Positions 8,235 through 16,895 are shown, counted from the stretch's first letter. The stretch: DNA of 34,563 bases from an uncultured Prevotella sp. (GCA_944320285.1 CALUGX010000016.1:1-34563); one strand, 5' to 3'. The notes: a model not told the origin generated them from the letters alone. Numbers and translations: made by a program.

Positions 8235-10520
8235 ATGAAAAGCATTGCATTCAAATCGCTGTGCATGGGCGTATTGTGTGCCATGAGCATGGCCGAGGCC
8301 GGTGCGCGTGAGCTTTACCTCGCGCCGGGCGGCACGGGCAACGGACTGAAAATCGACACGCCGATGGGCGACCCTGTACGGGCTTTCGCCATGTTGCAGG
8401 CAGGAGACGTCCTCTGGGTGCGCGGCGGAGTGTATAATCTCAGCGAACAGATTACCGTCAACGCCACCGGGACGAAGGACGCACGCATCTGCGTGTTCGC
8501 TTACGGCAACGAGAAACCCGTGTTCGACTTCAGCGGACAGAACCACGACGATGAGGACGTGGCCAAGAACTCGCGGGGAATTATGCACAACATCGGTGCT
8601 AACTACTGGCACTACCGAGGCCTGGAAATATGCAACGCCGCCGACAACGGCATGAAGTTGGAGGGCAGCTATTGCGTCGTGGAGCAGTGCACGTTCCACG
8701 ACAACGGCGACACCGGGCTGCAACAGGGATTCGGCAAAGACGACGCCGGCAACAATACACGTAACCAGGAGTTCCTTTACGGGCGTTACAACATAATCGT
8801 CAACTGCGACTCTTACAACAACATAGACAAATGGAGCAACGGAGGCGATGCCGACGGCTTCGCCATAAAGCTGTTCCCCGGCCCCGGCAATGAGTTTCAC
8901 GGGTGCCGCGCATGGGAGAACTCAGACGACGCCTGGGATATGTATTACACCGTGTTTCCCGTTCTTATAGAAAACTGCTGGGCACTGAAGAGTGGCAAGG
9001 AGAAGGGCAACGGCAACGGATTTAAGGTAGGCGGAGCCAAGCAGGGCGGCGAATCGTATGGAGCGCACGTGCTGATTAACGACATTGCCGCCTTCAACGA
9101 GTCAAAAGGCTTCGACCAGAACCACCACACCGAAGGCTCGTACATGATTAACGTGACGGCTTTCGAGAACGGCGTAAACTACGGTTTCAACATGGAAGCG
9201 CCCGAAGAGGGCAACTGGGTGCTGCGCAACTGCCTCGGCTTCGCCCCCGTGGAACGCAACCACCAGTTTGAGGTGATGCCCGACGCTGCTAACTGTAACT
9301 GGCTCGACATCGACGGGCTGTCACCCATAAGCGACCGCGACGCAAGCGACGGCGTTACCGATAAGAAATATAACAAGTATGGCAGTGCCGGAGCGTGGCC
9401 CGATTACACGTCGGAGTTTGAAGACCTTAGCTATGAGACGGCCATCGGACCGCGCCAAGCCGACGGTTCACTGCCAGCCAAGTTCGGCCGCCTTAAAGCC
9501 GGAAGCCGCTTCATCGACAAGGGAACGCCGATTAACAGTTTCAAGACCGTTGACTCGCACAAAAAGGAATACGAATACTCGGAGAACGCGCCTTACGACT
9601 ATTCGATGACGATTGACTTGCCGTTTGAAGGCAATGCGCCAGACTACGGGGCGTTTGAGTACGGCGGCAACGACAACGCTTACGACATAACCCAGAATAT
9701 GCCGGAGAACGACGGCAGCGTGGACGAGGAAGAACCGGAAGTGGGCGACGGCAGATATTACGCTGACAAGACGCTCGTGAACAACTATCTCTTCCAAGAC
9801 GCAGAGATTGCCGACGAAGTAAGGCAGTACATTACAGGCGAAAGCCAGATTGAAAATCAAGGCGTAGACCCGCTCTACAACGGCAAGATAAGCGGCGGCG
9901 GCAGCTACCAGTGGCCTGAAGGCCCCGGCGAGAAGTATGGCAGCGGCACGTCTTACGGTGCTTACCGCATACCAAAGACGGGCTGGATAGAATTTACACT
10001 GCCAAATCTCGGCGCGTTCAAGTCGAACATCTATTGCACGGGCAACCGCACCCTGGCCGTAGAGTGGCACTATGCCGACGCACCCGGAACCGTCACCACC
10101 AAGGAAAAGTCGATGTCAACGGGCACCGTCAATGTAGACATCGCCGGCATGATAGGCAAAGTTGAGATGAAGCCTATCGTGATAAGGCTTGTCAACAAGG
10201 AAGACAAAGGCGATATGTTTCTTACCGACCTGACGTTAGGGTGTAAATATGAGGTGGATGAAAACGGCGACCCTGTAGAGACGGGCATCACCAACACCAC
10301 GTCGCAGGAAACCGGCTTTGACATCTACCAGCTTGACAACGCCCTGATAGTGTACGGCGACATGGCTTCAATCAAGGTCTACACCGTAGGCGGCACGCTC
10401 GTTGCCGAGTCGGCAATGTCGCAATATGTCAGCACGTCAGGCCTCGCCCGCGGCGTTTACGTGGTAGTGGCCACGGCCAAAGACGGTTCGCGTATGAGCA
10501 AGAAGTTTATCCGCAAATAA
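8235..10520 (+). CDS. Secreted PL9-like pectate lyase with C-terminal sorting-type domain
   Basis: A 761-aa exported protein. Residues 1-24 form a signal peptide. Residues 25 to about 480 form a right-handed parallel beta-helix with the polysaccharide lyase family 9 signature DADGFAIKL ... GCRAWENSDDAWDMYY ... NGNGFKVGG. By comparison with Dickeya Pel9A, Asp207, Asp231, Asp232 and Asp235 are the likely calcium ligands and Lys264 the catalytic base. An acidic linker (about 485-505) leads to a beta-sandwich, possibly carbohydrate-binding, domain (510-680). The last ~75 residues (IKVYTVGGTLVAES ... GVYVVVATAKDG ... KKFIRK) look like a type A C-terminal domain of the type IX secretion system. It probably cleaves homogalacturonan outside the cell. 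No SusC/SusD pair or regulator adjoins it. Own promoter and terminator. Confidence 0.88.
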   Translation: MKSIAFKSLCMGVLCAMSMAEAGARELYLAPGGTGNGLKIDTPMGDPVRAFAMLQAGDVLWVRGGVYNLSEQITVNATGTKDARICVFAYGNEKPVFDFSGQNHDDEDVAKNSRGIMHNIGANYWHYRGLEICNAADNGMKLEGSYCVVEQCTFHDNGDTGLQQGFGKDDAGNNTRNQEFLYGRYNIIVNCDSYNNIDKWSNGGDADGFAIKLFPGPGNEFHGCRAWENSDDAWDMYYTVFPVLIENCWALKSGKEKGNGNGFKVGGAKQGGESYGAHVLINDIAAFNESKGFDQNHHTEGSYMINVTAFENGVNYGFNMEAPEEGNWVLRNCLGFAPVERNHQFEVMPDAANCNWLDIDGLSPISDRDASDGVTDKKYNKYGSAGAWPDYTSEFEDLSYETAIGPRQADGSLPAKFGRLKAGSRFIDKGTPINSFKTVDSHKKEYEYSENAPYDYSMTIDLPFEGNAPDYGAFEYGGNDNAYDITQNMPENDGSVDEEEPEVGDGRYYADKTLVNNYLFQDAEIADEVRQYITGESQIENQGVDPLYNGKISGGGSYQWPEGPGEKYGSGTSYGAYRIPKTGWIEFTLPNLGAFKSNIYCTGNRTLAVEWHYADAPGTVTTKEKSMSTGTVNVDIAGMIGKVEMKPIVIRLVNKEDKGDMFLTDLTLGCKYEVDENGDPVETGITNTTSQETGFDIYQLDNALIVYGDMASIKVYTVGGTLVAESAMSQYVSTSGLARGVYVVVATAKDGSRMSKKFIRK

Positions 10521-10549
10521 GACGGTAGGTGTATTATAGATAGGTATCA

Positions 10550-10586
10550 GGCGGCAAACAGTTAGAAAGCTGTTTGCCGCCTTTCC
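10550..10586 (+). terminator. Intrinsic terminator of the PL9-like gene
   Basis: GGCGGCAAACAG (10550-10561) pairs with CTGTTTGCCGCC (10570-10581) over an 8-nt loop, followed by TTTCC. Twelve-base-pair GC-rich stem 30 bases after the stop codon. Confidence 0.85.
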
Positions 10587-10825
10587 ATGTATTCACCCAC
10601 AATAGGTCGTCAGGCCGTGTAAGACCTGTTGTGGTTTTAAATTTTCCGTCAATCGCCTGATTGCAACATCCACGCAATATCATGCCTTGTTTTTTCGCTT
10701 GCGATGCGAAATGAAAATTTGTTTCCATCACTTTTATTTCGCATTTTGCCCGACATGGATAAAATTCTCACGCCCATAAAAGTAAAACTATTTTTCTTTT
10801 ATTTCGCTTAATCGAAATTTTGCAC

Positions 10826-10833
10826 TATCTTTG
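10826..10833 (+). promoter_or_regulatory. -7 element (TATCTTTG) for glyS
   Basis: Strong TAnnTTTG match in the context TTTTGCACTATCTTTGCAAC, typical of Bacteroidetes housekeeping promoters; predicted leader about 80 nt. Confidence 0.8.
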
Positions 10834-10919
10834 CAACCCAAAGGCGCAAAGGTTTGACGTTTTGTTCTTTTGCGCCCCGTATTTGTTTTAGATAATAATT
10901 TATTAGTTAATAAAAGACA

Positions 10920-12461
10920 ATGGCACAGGAAGACGTTTTTAAGAAAATAGTGTCACACTGCAAGGAATACGGTTTCGTGTTCCCCAGCAGCGACATTTAC
11001 GACGGTCTGGCAGCCGTTTACGATTACGGACAGAACGGCGTTGAACTGAAAAACAACATAAAAGAATATTGGTGGAAGAGCATGGTGTTGCTGCACGAGA
11101 ACATCGTTGGCATCGACTCAGCAATCTTCATGCACCCTACGATATGGAAAGCCAGCGGCCACGTTGACGCTTTCAACGACCCGCTCATAGACAACCGCGA
11201 CTCAAAGAAGCGTTATCGCGCCGACAACCTCATAGAAGACCAAATCGCCAAGTATGACGAGAAAATCAGCAAAGAGGTGGAGAAGGCCCGCAAGAAGTTC
11301 GGCGAAGCCTTCGACGAGACAAAGTTCCGCGAGACCAACCCGCGCGTCATCGGACACCAGCAGAAGCGAGATGCCCTGCACGAGCGTTACACCAAGGCCA
11401 TGCAAGGCCCCGACTTGGCTGAGCTGAAACAGATAATCATAGACGAAGGCATAGTGTGCCCCATCAGCGGGACAAAGAACTGGACCGACGTGCGCCAGTT
11501 CAACCTGATGTTCTCGACCGAGATGGGCTCGGCTGCCGACGCTACTAACAAGATTTACCTGCGCCCGGAGACGGCACAGGGAATATTCGTGAACTATCTG
11601 AACGTGCAGAAAACCGGCCGCATGAAGATTCCTTTCGGCATCGCACAGATAGGCAAGGCTTTCAGAAACGAGATTGTTGCGCGCCAGTTCATCTTCCGTA
11701 TGCGTGAGTTTGAGCAGATGGAGATGCAGTTCTTCGTCAAGCCAGGCACGGAGATGGAATGGTTCAACAAGTGGAAAGAGCTGAGAATGAAGTGGCACCA
11801 GGCACTCGGCTTCGGCGAGGAGAACTACCGCTTCCACGACCACGAGAAACTGGCCCACTACGCCAACGCCGCCACCGACATCGAGTTCCGTATGCCGTTC
11901 GGCTTCAAGGAGGTGGAAGGCATACACAGTCGCACGGACTTCGACCTGTCACAACATGAGAAGTTCTCAGGCAAGTCGATAAAATACTTCGATCCGCAGA
12001 CCGGCGAAAGCTACACTCCTTACGACATAGAAACCTCCATCGGAGTTGACCGTATGTTCCTCTCCGTGATGTGCCACTCTTACTGCGAGGAACAACTTGA
12101 GAACGGCGAGACGCGCGTAGTGCTGCGCCTGCCTGCCGCCCTTGCCCCGGTAAAGCTCTGCGTGATGCCGCTGTTGAAGAAAGACGGACTGCCCGAAAAA
12201 GCCCGCGAGATAATCAACGACCTGAAGTTCCACTTCAACTGCCAGTATGACGAGAAAGACTCCATCGGCAAACGTTACCGCCGTCAGGACGCCATAGGCA
12301 CCCCCTACTGCGTAACCGTAGATCACGACACGCTGGAGAACAACACCGTAACGCTGCGCTTCCGCGACACTATGGAGCAGGAACGTGTCAACATAGCCGA
12401 CCTGCGCGGCATCATCGAAGACAAGGTAAGCATAACGAGCTTGCTAAAAAAACTGCAATAA
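10920..12461 (+). CDS. glyS: Glycyl-tRNA synthetase, single-chain type
   Basis: A 513-aa class II synthetase of the alpha2 (eukaryote/archaea-like) form that charges tRNA-Gly with glycine, rather than the two-subunit GlyQ/GlyS enzyme. Visible are the N-terminal family motif YGFVFPSSDIYDGLAAVYDYG, split here by family insertions, RPETAQGIFVNY near residue 215, class II motif 2 in FRNEIVARQFIFRMREF near 250, motif 3 region GVDRMFLSVM near 375, and the C-terminal anticodon-binding domain. Length is standard. Own promoter at 10826; an FKBP lipoprotein gene begins directly at the base after the stop codon, so the two are cotranscribed. Confidence 0.96.
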   Translation: MAQEDVFKKIVSHCKEYGFVFPSSDIYDGLAAVYDYGQNGVELKNNIKEYWWKSMVLLHENIVGIDSAIFMHPTIWKASGHVDAFNDPLIDNRDSKKRYRADNLIEDQIAKYDEKISKEVEKARKKFGEAFDETKFRETNPRVIGHQQKRDALHERYTKAMQGPDLAELKQIIIDEGIVCPISGTKNWTDVRQFNLMFSTEMGSAADATNKIYLRPETAQGIFVNYLNVQKTGRMKIPFGIAQIGKAFRNEIVARQFIFRMREFEQMEMQFFVKPGTEMEWFNKWKELRMKWHQALGFGEENYRFHDHEKLAHYANAATDIEFRMPFGFKEVEGIHSRTDFDLSQHEKFSGKSIKYFDPQTGESYTPYDIETSIGVDRMFLSVMCHSYCEEQLENGETRVVLRLPAALAPVKLCVMPLLKKDGLPEKAREIINDLKFHFNCQYDEKDSIGKRYRRQDAIGTPYCVTVDHDTLENNTVTLRFRDTMEQERVNIADLRGIIEDKVSITSLLKKLQ

Positions 12462-13097
12462 ATGAAATCAGGCAAGTTAACATATTTCATCCTGGCCATG
12501 CTCGCGCCGCTGTTTTTGGCATCGTGCAGCGAAGAAGACAACACCGTAGAGGAGTTCCCCGACTGGGAGAACGCCAACAACGCCTACTTCACAAGCATCT
12601 TCAATTACGCCACCGGCGTGACCGACGGTTCATGGAAGGTGATAAAGAACTTCTCACTGGACGACGACATAGAGGCTACGGCTGAGAACAGTATAGTCGT
12701 GGAAGTGCTCGAAGCGGGCACAGGCAGCGGCTGCCCCATGTACACAGACTCTGTACTGGTGAACTATCGCGGGCGCCTCATCCCATCTACGTCGTATGCC
12801 GACGGCTACGTTTTCGACCAGACATACGAGGGCGACTACAATCCGGCAACGGCAAAGCCCGCAAAATTGGCCGTGGGAGGCCTGGTAGACGGCTTCACCA
12901 CAGCGTTGCAATATATGCACATAGGCGACCGCTGGCGCGTGTACATCCCCTACCAGTTAGGCTACGGCACGGTTGACAACGGCTCAATACCGGCTTACAG
13001 CACCCTTGTGTTCGACATAGCACTTTGCGCCTATTACCGCCCCGGCACGCCTATAAACACACGTGTGGCAAAGCCAGGCGTATGGATTACAGAATGA
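12462..13097 (+). CDS. FKBP-type peptidyl-prolyl isomerase lipoprotein
   Basis: A 211-aa lipoprotein. The lipobox FLASC puts the lipidated Cys at residue 22, followed by acidic residues (SEEDNTVEE). The FKBP fold covers about residues 80-190: VLVNYRGRLI, GYVFDQTYEG, LAVGGLVDGFTTALQYMHIGDRW (the GF.. AL..M..G core), and VYIPYQLGYGT ... IPAYSTLVFDIAL. It should catalyse proline cis/trans isomerisation or act as a chaperone at the periplasmic or outer-membrane surface. The start codon follows the glyS stop without any gap (TAAATG), indicating a two-gene operon; the functional link to translation is not evident. A clear intrinsic terminator follows at 13121-13155. Confidence 0.92.
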   Translation: MKSGKLTYFILAMLAPLFLASCSEEDNTVEEFPDWENANNAYFTSIFNYATGVTDGSWKVIKNFSLDDDIEATAENSIVVEVLEAGTGSGCPMYTDSVLVNYRGRLIPSTSYADGYVFDQTYEGDYNPATAKPAKLAVGGLVDGFTTALQYMHIGDRWRVYIPYQLGYGTVDNGSIPAYSTLVFDIALCAYYRPGTPINTRVAKPGVWITE

Positions 13098-13120
13098 AAA
13101 CAGCATAACTATATTTGAGA

Positions 13121-13155
13121 AGTGACGGACAGGCAGATTGTCCGTCACTTTTTTA
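13121..13155 (+). terminator. Intrinsic terminator of glyS-FKBP operon
   Basis: AGTGACGGACA (13121-13131) pairs exactly with TGTCCGTCACT (13139-13149) over a 7-nt loop, followed by a six-T run. Textbook terminator. Confidence 0.95.
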
Positions 13156-13242
13156 TTCCCTGCCAGGCCGCCATCCCCTCCTGTTGCCACTTTAAGCCGT
13201 TTTATAAAATTTCTGAGCCTGGGAATGCAGATTTTAAATAAA

Positions 13243-13289
13243 AGTATAAGCTCCAAATGGTTGGCAATCAACCATTTGGAGCTTATACT
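13243..13289 (-). terminator. Perfect 21-bp hairpin terminating tRNA-Leu
   Basis: Bases 13243-13263 are the exact reverse complement of 13269-13289, with a 5-nt loop (GCAAT). Read on the minus strand it begins three bases after the tRNA discriminator base and ends in TTTATTT, so it is most simply the tRNA's intrinsic terminator; the stem is unusually long and perfect. Confidence 0.8.
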
Positions 13290-13292
13290 CTG

Positions 13293-13374
13293 TGCGCCCG
13301 ATAGGACTCGAACCTACACGTCGCGAGACACCAGATCCTAAGTCTGGCGCGTCTACCAATTCCGCCACGGGCGC
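13293..13374 (-). tRNA. tRNA-Leu (anticodon UAG)
   Basis: The minus strand folds as a type II tRNA with a long variable arm. Acceptor arm GCGCCCG (13368-13374) pairs with CGGGCGC (13294-13300) and the discriminator base is A, as expected for leucine. The D-loop region reads TGGCGGAATTGGTAGACGC, the anticodon stem-loop is CCAGA-CTTAGGA-TCTGG with anticodon TAG, and the T arm is TAGGTTCGAGTCCTA. CCA is not encoded. It is expressed from its own promoter at 13452-13459 with a leader of about 70 nt and ends in the hairpin at 13243-13289. Confidence 0.97.
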
Positions 13375-13451
13375 GCAGCTACGATGTTTCAGCCAGCCGG
13401 AACCTTGCCGCCGGATATTGGACGACAACGTGCGCGGGCCGAAACTGCGTG

Positions 13452-13459
13452 CAAAGATA
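13452..13459 (-). promoter_or_regulatory. -7 element (TATCTTTG on minus) for tRNA-Leu
   Basis: TAnnTTTG match on the minus strand, about 78 bases upstream of the tRNA 5' end. Confidence 0.75.
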
Positions 13460-13473
13460 CATTCTTTTTGGCG

Positions 13474-13501
13474 AAAAAACAAGAACGGAGCCTTGTTTTT
13501 T
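13474..13501 (-). terminator. Hairpin after the 713-aa gene
   Basis: AAAAAACAAG (13474-13483) and CTTGTTTTTT (13492-13501) form a 10-bp stem with an 8-nt loop and T tract on the minus strand, 24 bases past the stop codon at 13525. It separates that gene from the tRNA-Leu promoter. Confidence 0.75.
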
Positions 13502-13524
13502 GATTTCACACATCTTTGCCCGCA

Positions 13525-15666
13525 CTATCTTGACGCCGTGAAGCGGCGCAGGACGTCGCAGTGCGTTGTGTACCGGTCGATGTTTTGCGGATGTTCCGAG
13601 GCAAAATCAGCCAAGGAAGCAAGTGCCTTGTATTGGAAAGATGCGGGACGCGGCGTATAGACAAGCTCGTAATTGCTGTCAAAAGAGGCGTCAAACCACG
13701 GGTCGAACGTCATCGAGGCCTGGGCGTAAAGTGCATGGTAACGCAGCATCATGTCTGCCGACCGGACGCATCCGTCAAGATATTTCACGGCCTCGGCTGC
13801 GAAATCGAGCTCACCCGTGCGTGCGCTGTCGTTCACGCTATGGCCGTAATGTGTAAGGAACCAGCAGTCTCCGTAGGGTGAGGCTTGGTAATAACGCACG
13901 GCAAGTGCATATCCAAGGCTGTCCCGGTGCGTGCCGCCGGCGGCGATGTTGTATTCGGCCTCAAGGCGGAGCATATCTTTGCAATATTCGGTTTTAAGGT
14001 TTCTCGTGGGCGTTCCTCTGCGTGCGCCGTCTGTTTCGGGCACGTTTGGCAGCTGGCGCACGAACCATCGGGGCACGGTGAAATCGCGGTTGGCCATGTA
14101 CCAGCTGATGTTCTGCTCCGCGAGATAGGCCACGTCAACCCGTTCAAGCCACTTCAGGGCATCGACGAAGCGTCCCTCGGCTATGTAGCGCGTGCCGATG
14201 AGGTCGTTGTAATAGTTCTTGTCGGCGTAGACCTGTTCCGCCACGTAATGTTCGAATACGTCGGTTTTCGCAGCCGTCAGGTATGCGTAGTATGCCGCGA
14301 GGCTATCGGCGGGCATATCCTTCATCATGTCGAAATATTCGTTGCTCCACGTATAGTTGTTGTTCCAGGCGTAGTCGTCCGCCGCATATATGTGCTCATC
14401 CTTGCCGCTGGCGAGCGTGCGCAGGGAGAAGTCGTTTTCTTCCATCATGCCGTAGAGCGCCATTGCCGCCATCAGATTGCCCGCTTCGGCATACCTTGGG
14501 GCAAGCACGTTGTAGGCTATGCGCTCCTTCACGTCGGTGTAATGATTGCCGCGGGCACCGGCTCCGTGCTCCTCGTCGATTTTCTTGTCGAGCCAACGAA
14601 ACTCCTCCGTAAGCCATTCAGACGTTTCGCGCCAACCTAACCCCATCGTGCTTGCGCGCACCAGCAGGCGTATGCACCGCGCGTTATCCTTCATGCGTGG
14701 CGTGCCGTCCATGCGCAAGGCCTTGTCGGCAAGTAGCTCGGCGGTCTCGCCGTCGTTCATCAGGTAGGCCACCATCGCCGCCGCGCTCTCCCAGAGGCAC
14801 GGCCAGGGCGTCTTGCCGCCGTTCGCCACGCTGTCGGCGAAGGCCGTGAACTCCATTGCCTCGGCCGCCTCTACCCGTCGCGGGTTGTTGGAGCCTTGCG
14901 GATAGTCGCCGTCGAGCGTCTCCTGGTAGTTGTTGACGAGGTCTTGCACCAGATACAATAAGGTGTACGACGAGGGGTTTTCGCCCTGCACCTTCCTTAT
15001 GCCGGCCATGTTGCGGTAGCCTTTCATGCACCAGGCAATGCTCTGCATATCGCCCTGTTCGGCGTAGATTTCGCACGCCTGGCGGCGCAGCCCGCTGTTG
15101 AGCAGTGCGCGTGCGTAGATGTTTCGGCAGATGTCGCGCCAAACGCCGTCGGGCAGCTTGGCCGCCGTCGATGTCCAGTAGAGCATATTCGCCTTGTCGC
15201 GTCCCAGCAGCATATTGGCGCGCATCGTCATCAGGGCGAACTGTTCGCGCTCGCGCCGTCCCTTGTAGGCCTCGGCCCCGGCGAGTATGGCGCGCAGGGT
15301 GCTGTCGCGGGCGGCCAGTTCCTGCTTCGTGGGATAGTCCCACGAGTCCATCGAGACGTTGCGGCTCACTTCGAGGTAGGCGTCCAGCAGTCGCATATAC
15401 TCAAGCATTCCCTTGTCGCCGCGTTTCTTGGCAATGATGCGCAGTGTGTCGGCGTTGTTCTCGTAATAAGCCCAGTCGGTGCTTTCAGGTTCACCGCCGT
15501 AGCGTTTCCACCAGTTGTTCATGTCCTCGCGGAATGGCGATGCCATTCTGTCGCGGTGATACACGCTGAACACGTAAGCGTTGTGCGTAGGCCCCTCAAA
15601 AGCACACGCCAGGGCGTCCGCCGCTACGGTGAGGCTAAATACCGCCGCAATTATAAATCGTTTCAT
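13525..15666 (-). CDS. Exported helical-repeat protein of unknown function
   Basis: A 713-aa protein with a signal peptide (residues 1-20, cleavage after ADALA, mature protein starting CAFEGPTHN). The rest is rich in Trp, Tyr and Ala with repeated helix-pair patterns (ARALLNSGLRRQACEIYAEQ, YAEAGNLMAAMALYGMM, RYIAEGRFVDALKWLERV) that look like degenerate TPR or SEL1-type repeats, suggesting a periplasmic or outer-membrane scaffold. No catalytic motif is recognisable. The ALAC context is not a good lipobox. The start at 15666 lies 32 bases inside the end of the upstream lipoprotein gene, so the two are translationally linked. I do not recognise a named family. Confidence 0.8.
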   Translation of the reverse strand: MKRFIIAAVFSLTVAADALACAFEGPTHNAYVFSVYHRDRMASPFREDMNNWWKRYGGEPESTDWAYYENNADTLRIIAKKRGDKGMLEYMRLLDAYLEVSRNVSMDSWDYPTKQELAARDSTLRAILAGAEAYKGRREREQFALMTMRANMLLGRDKANMLYWTSTAAKLPDGVWRDICRNIYARALLNSGLRRQACEIYAEQGDMQSIAWCMKGYRNMAGIRKVQGENPSSYTLLYLVQDLVNNYQETLDGDYPQGSNNPRRVEAAEAMEFTAFADSVANGGKTPWPCLWESAAAMVAYLMNDGETAELLADKALRMDGTPRMKDNARCIRLLVRASTMGLGWRETSEWLTEEFRWLDKKIDEEHGAGARGNHYTDVKERIAYNVLAPRYAEAGNLMAAMALYGMMEENDFSLRTLASGKDEHIYAADDYAWNNNYTWSNEYFDMMKDMPADSLAAYYAYLTAAKTDVFEHYVAEQVYADKNYYNDLIGTRYIAEGRFVDALKWLERVDVAYLAEQNISWYMANRDFTVPRWFVRQLPNVPETDGARRGTPTRNLKTEYCKDMLRLEAEYNIAAGGTHRDSLGYALAVRYYQASPYGDCWFLTHYGHSVNDSARTGELDFAAEAVKYLDGCVRSADMMLRYHALYAQASMTFDPWFDASFDSNYELVYTPRPASFQYKALASLADFASEHPQNIDRYTTHCDVLRRFTASR

Positions 15667-16576
15667 AATCTTCGGGTTTATATCGTGATATGTTTTGGTT
15701 GCTCAGGTCAAAGAGTATCACCTCGTTGTTGGCTTCGGCCTTGCGCCTGGCTACGGCCCTTGCCGCCTCAATTATGTCGCTGACGGCCGGCGTGCGCGTC
15801 ACAATCGAGTCGCCCGGCATCACGGGCAGGTCGTCGTCACGGTGCATTATGCCCACGTACTTGCCGCGGCGGAACAGTATCCGCCACGAATATATCGGGT
15901 AAGCCGCGGCCAGCGGCAGGCCGTAGCCGCCGAGGTGACGCAGATACGGGGCCACGTCGTGGGTGTCGAGTATAGGCTTTTGGCAGCGTATGTCGGTGAA
16001 GTCGCCGGTGTTATACATCATCAGCACGCCCCTACTCACTGGCGGCGGCTCCTCGGCCAGCTGGTGCAGGCGTATCGTGGCCGACACTTCCACGCCTTCC
16101 GCCTTGGCCAACGCCGCAAGCGTGCGCAGGAAACCGAAGTAACGCCCGCGCGTGCGGCGCGTCCAGTCGCAGTCCATCTGTATCTCCCTGACACCCTCCA
16201 CGTCGTTCGTCTCGCTCATCTGCATCACACGTCGGAATATTCTTACGGCCAGTCCGGCAGTGTCGCCGGCCATACAGTCGTTCACGATGTACACCGCAGG
16301 CACGGCCTCCACGCCCGCGGGCACGGGCGTCTTGAAGCGCAGCGTGGCATTGGGCACCGGCCGGCCGTCATCGCCCGGCACTACGTCGAAGTACCTTATG
16401 TACATCCTGCCGACACCGTATTCGGCCAAGAAGCGTTGCTTCGCCGAATCAATGTCGAGCACGGTGCTCCAGTAATACACCGAGCGCACCTTCTCCCCGC
16501 CGCCGCTACGTGAGCACGACAGCAGGCAGAACGCGGCGCCCAGGCACGCCGCAATCATTACGGCACGTATCTTCAT
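15635..16576 (-). CDS. Lipoprotein with probable TIM-barrel fold (DUF3142-like)
   Basis: A 313-aa lipoprotein: MKIRAVMIAACLGAAFCLLS then lipidated Cys21. The body has alternating strand/helix segments and patterns such as EIQMDCDWTRRTRGRYFGFLR, split as strand then helix, SATIRLHQL and VLMMYNTGDF, which recall from memory the DUF3142 TIM-barrel family related to glycoside hydrolases; a search is needed to confirm. The ATG at 16576 is chosen because it gives a basic n-region and proper lipobox; a frame extension to 16675 adds an unlikely basic stretch. A TATATTTG element lies only five bases upstream of this ATG. It overlaps the downstream 713-aa gene by 32 bases, forming a two-gene envelope operon. 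Confidence 0.78.
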   Translation of the reverse strand: MKIRAVMIAACLGAAFCLLSCSRSGGGEKVRSVYYWSTVLDIDSAKQRFLAEYGVGRMYIRYFDVVPGDDGRPVPNATLRFKTPVPAGVEAVPAVYIVNDCMAGDTAGLAVRIFRRVMQMSETNDVEGVREIQMDCDWTRRTRGRYFGFLRTLAALAKAEGVEVSATIRLHQLAEEPPPVSRGVLMMYNTGDFTDIRCQKPILDTHDVAPYLRHLGGYGLPLAAAYPIYSWRILFRRGKYVGIMHRDDDLPVMPGDSIVTRTPAVSDIIEAARAVARRKAEANNEVILFDLSNQNISRYKPEDYETIYNCGGI

Positions 16577-16580
16577 TTCG

Positions 16581-16588
16581 CAAATATA
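16581..16588 (-). promoter_or_regulatory. -7 element (TATATTTG on minus) next to the lipoprotein start
   Basis: Exact TAnnTTTG match whose last base is five bases from the chosen ATG (16576). If used, the transcript would be leaderless or nearly so. Confidence 0.5.
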
Positions 16589-16713
16589 GTTGTTTTTACG
16601 CTGAAATGCGCCACACCGCCGACGTATTTCAACCAAATTAGAAACTGTTTTGGTTTTTTTACAGGACCGGAACATACTTTGTTAAACGCCCCCATCTGCC
16701 CGCGTCTTGCCAT

Positions 16714-16772
16714 CGTTTGTGCCAAACGGCATGATAAAAGGGCACCTTTTGCAGCGCGATTTGTGCCATATT
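16714..16772. repeat. 22-bp-period palindromic array, copy C
   Basis: CGTTTGTGCCAAACG (16714-16728, a perfect CGTTTG/CAAACG palindrome around TGC), spacer GCATGAT, AAAAGGGCACCTTTT (16736-16750), spacer GCAGCGC, degenerate unit GATTTGTGCCATATT (16758-16772). The order AAACG-GCATGAT-AAAAGGGCACC also occurs, reverse-complemented, at the right end of copy D. Confidence 0.8.
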
Positions 16773-16865
16773 GCTAACCTGCTGATTATCAGCCGGTCAG
16801 CCTATGAAGGTTTGCCGTGCCTGATTTTGCCGTGAAACACCTCTGTGTTTAGCGCAAAACTATTT

Positions 16866-16895
16866 TTGAAAACAGCGTATTTTTCCGTAACTTTG
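16866..16895 (+). promoter_or_regulatory. Promoter of the alpha/beta-hydrolase gene
   Basis: TTG (16866-16868), 19-base spacer, TAACTTTG (16888-16895). The same TTG-N19-TAnnTTTG spacing is seen at the trp promoter. Confidence 0.75.

Larger units (their letters stand above)
10521..10919 (+). other. Intergenic region upstream of glyS
   Basis: About 400 bases without a gene. It contains the PL9 terminator (10550-10586), an imperfect inverted repeat (CACAATAGGTC around 10601 against GACCTGTTGTG around 10622), an A/T-rich stretch, the glyS promoter, and a leader hairpin GGCGCAAA (10843-10850) with TTTGCGCC (10869-10876). Confidence 0.6.
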
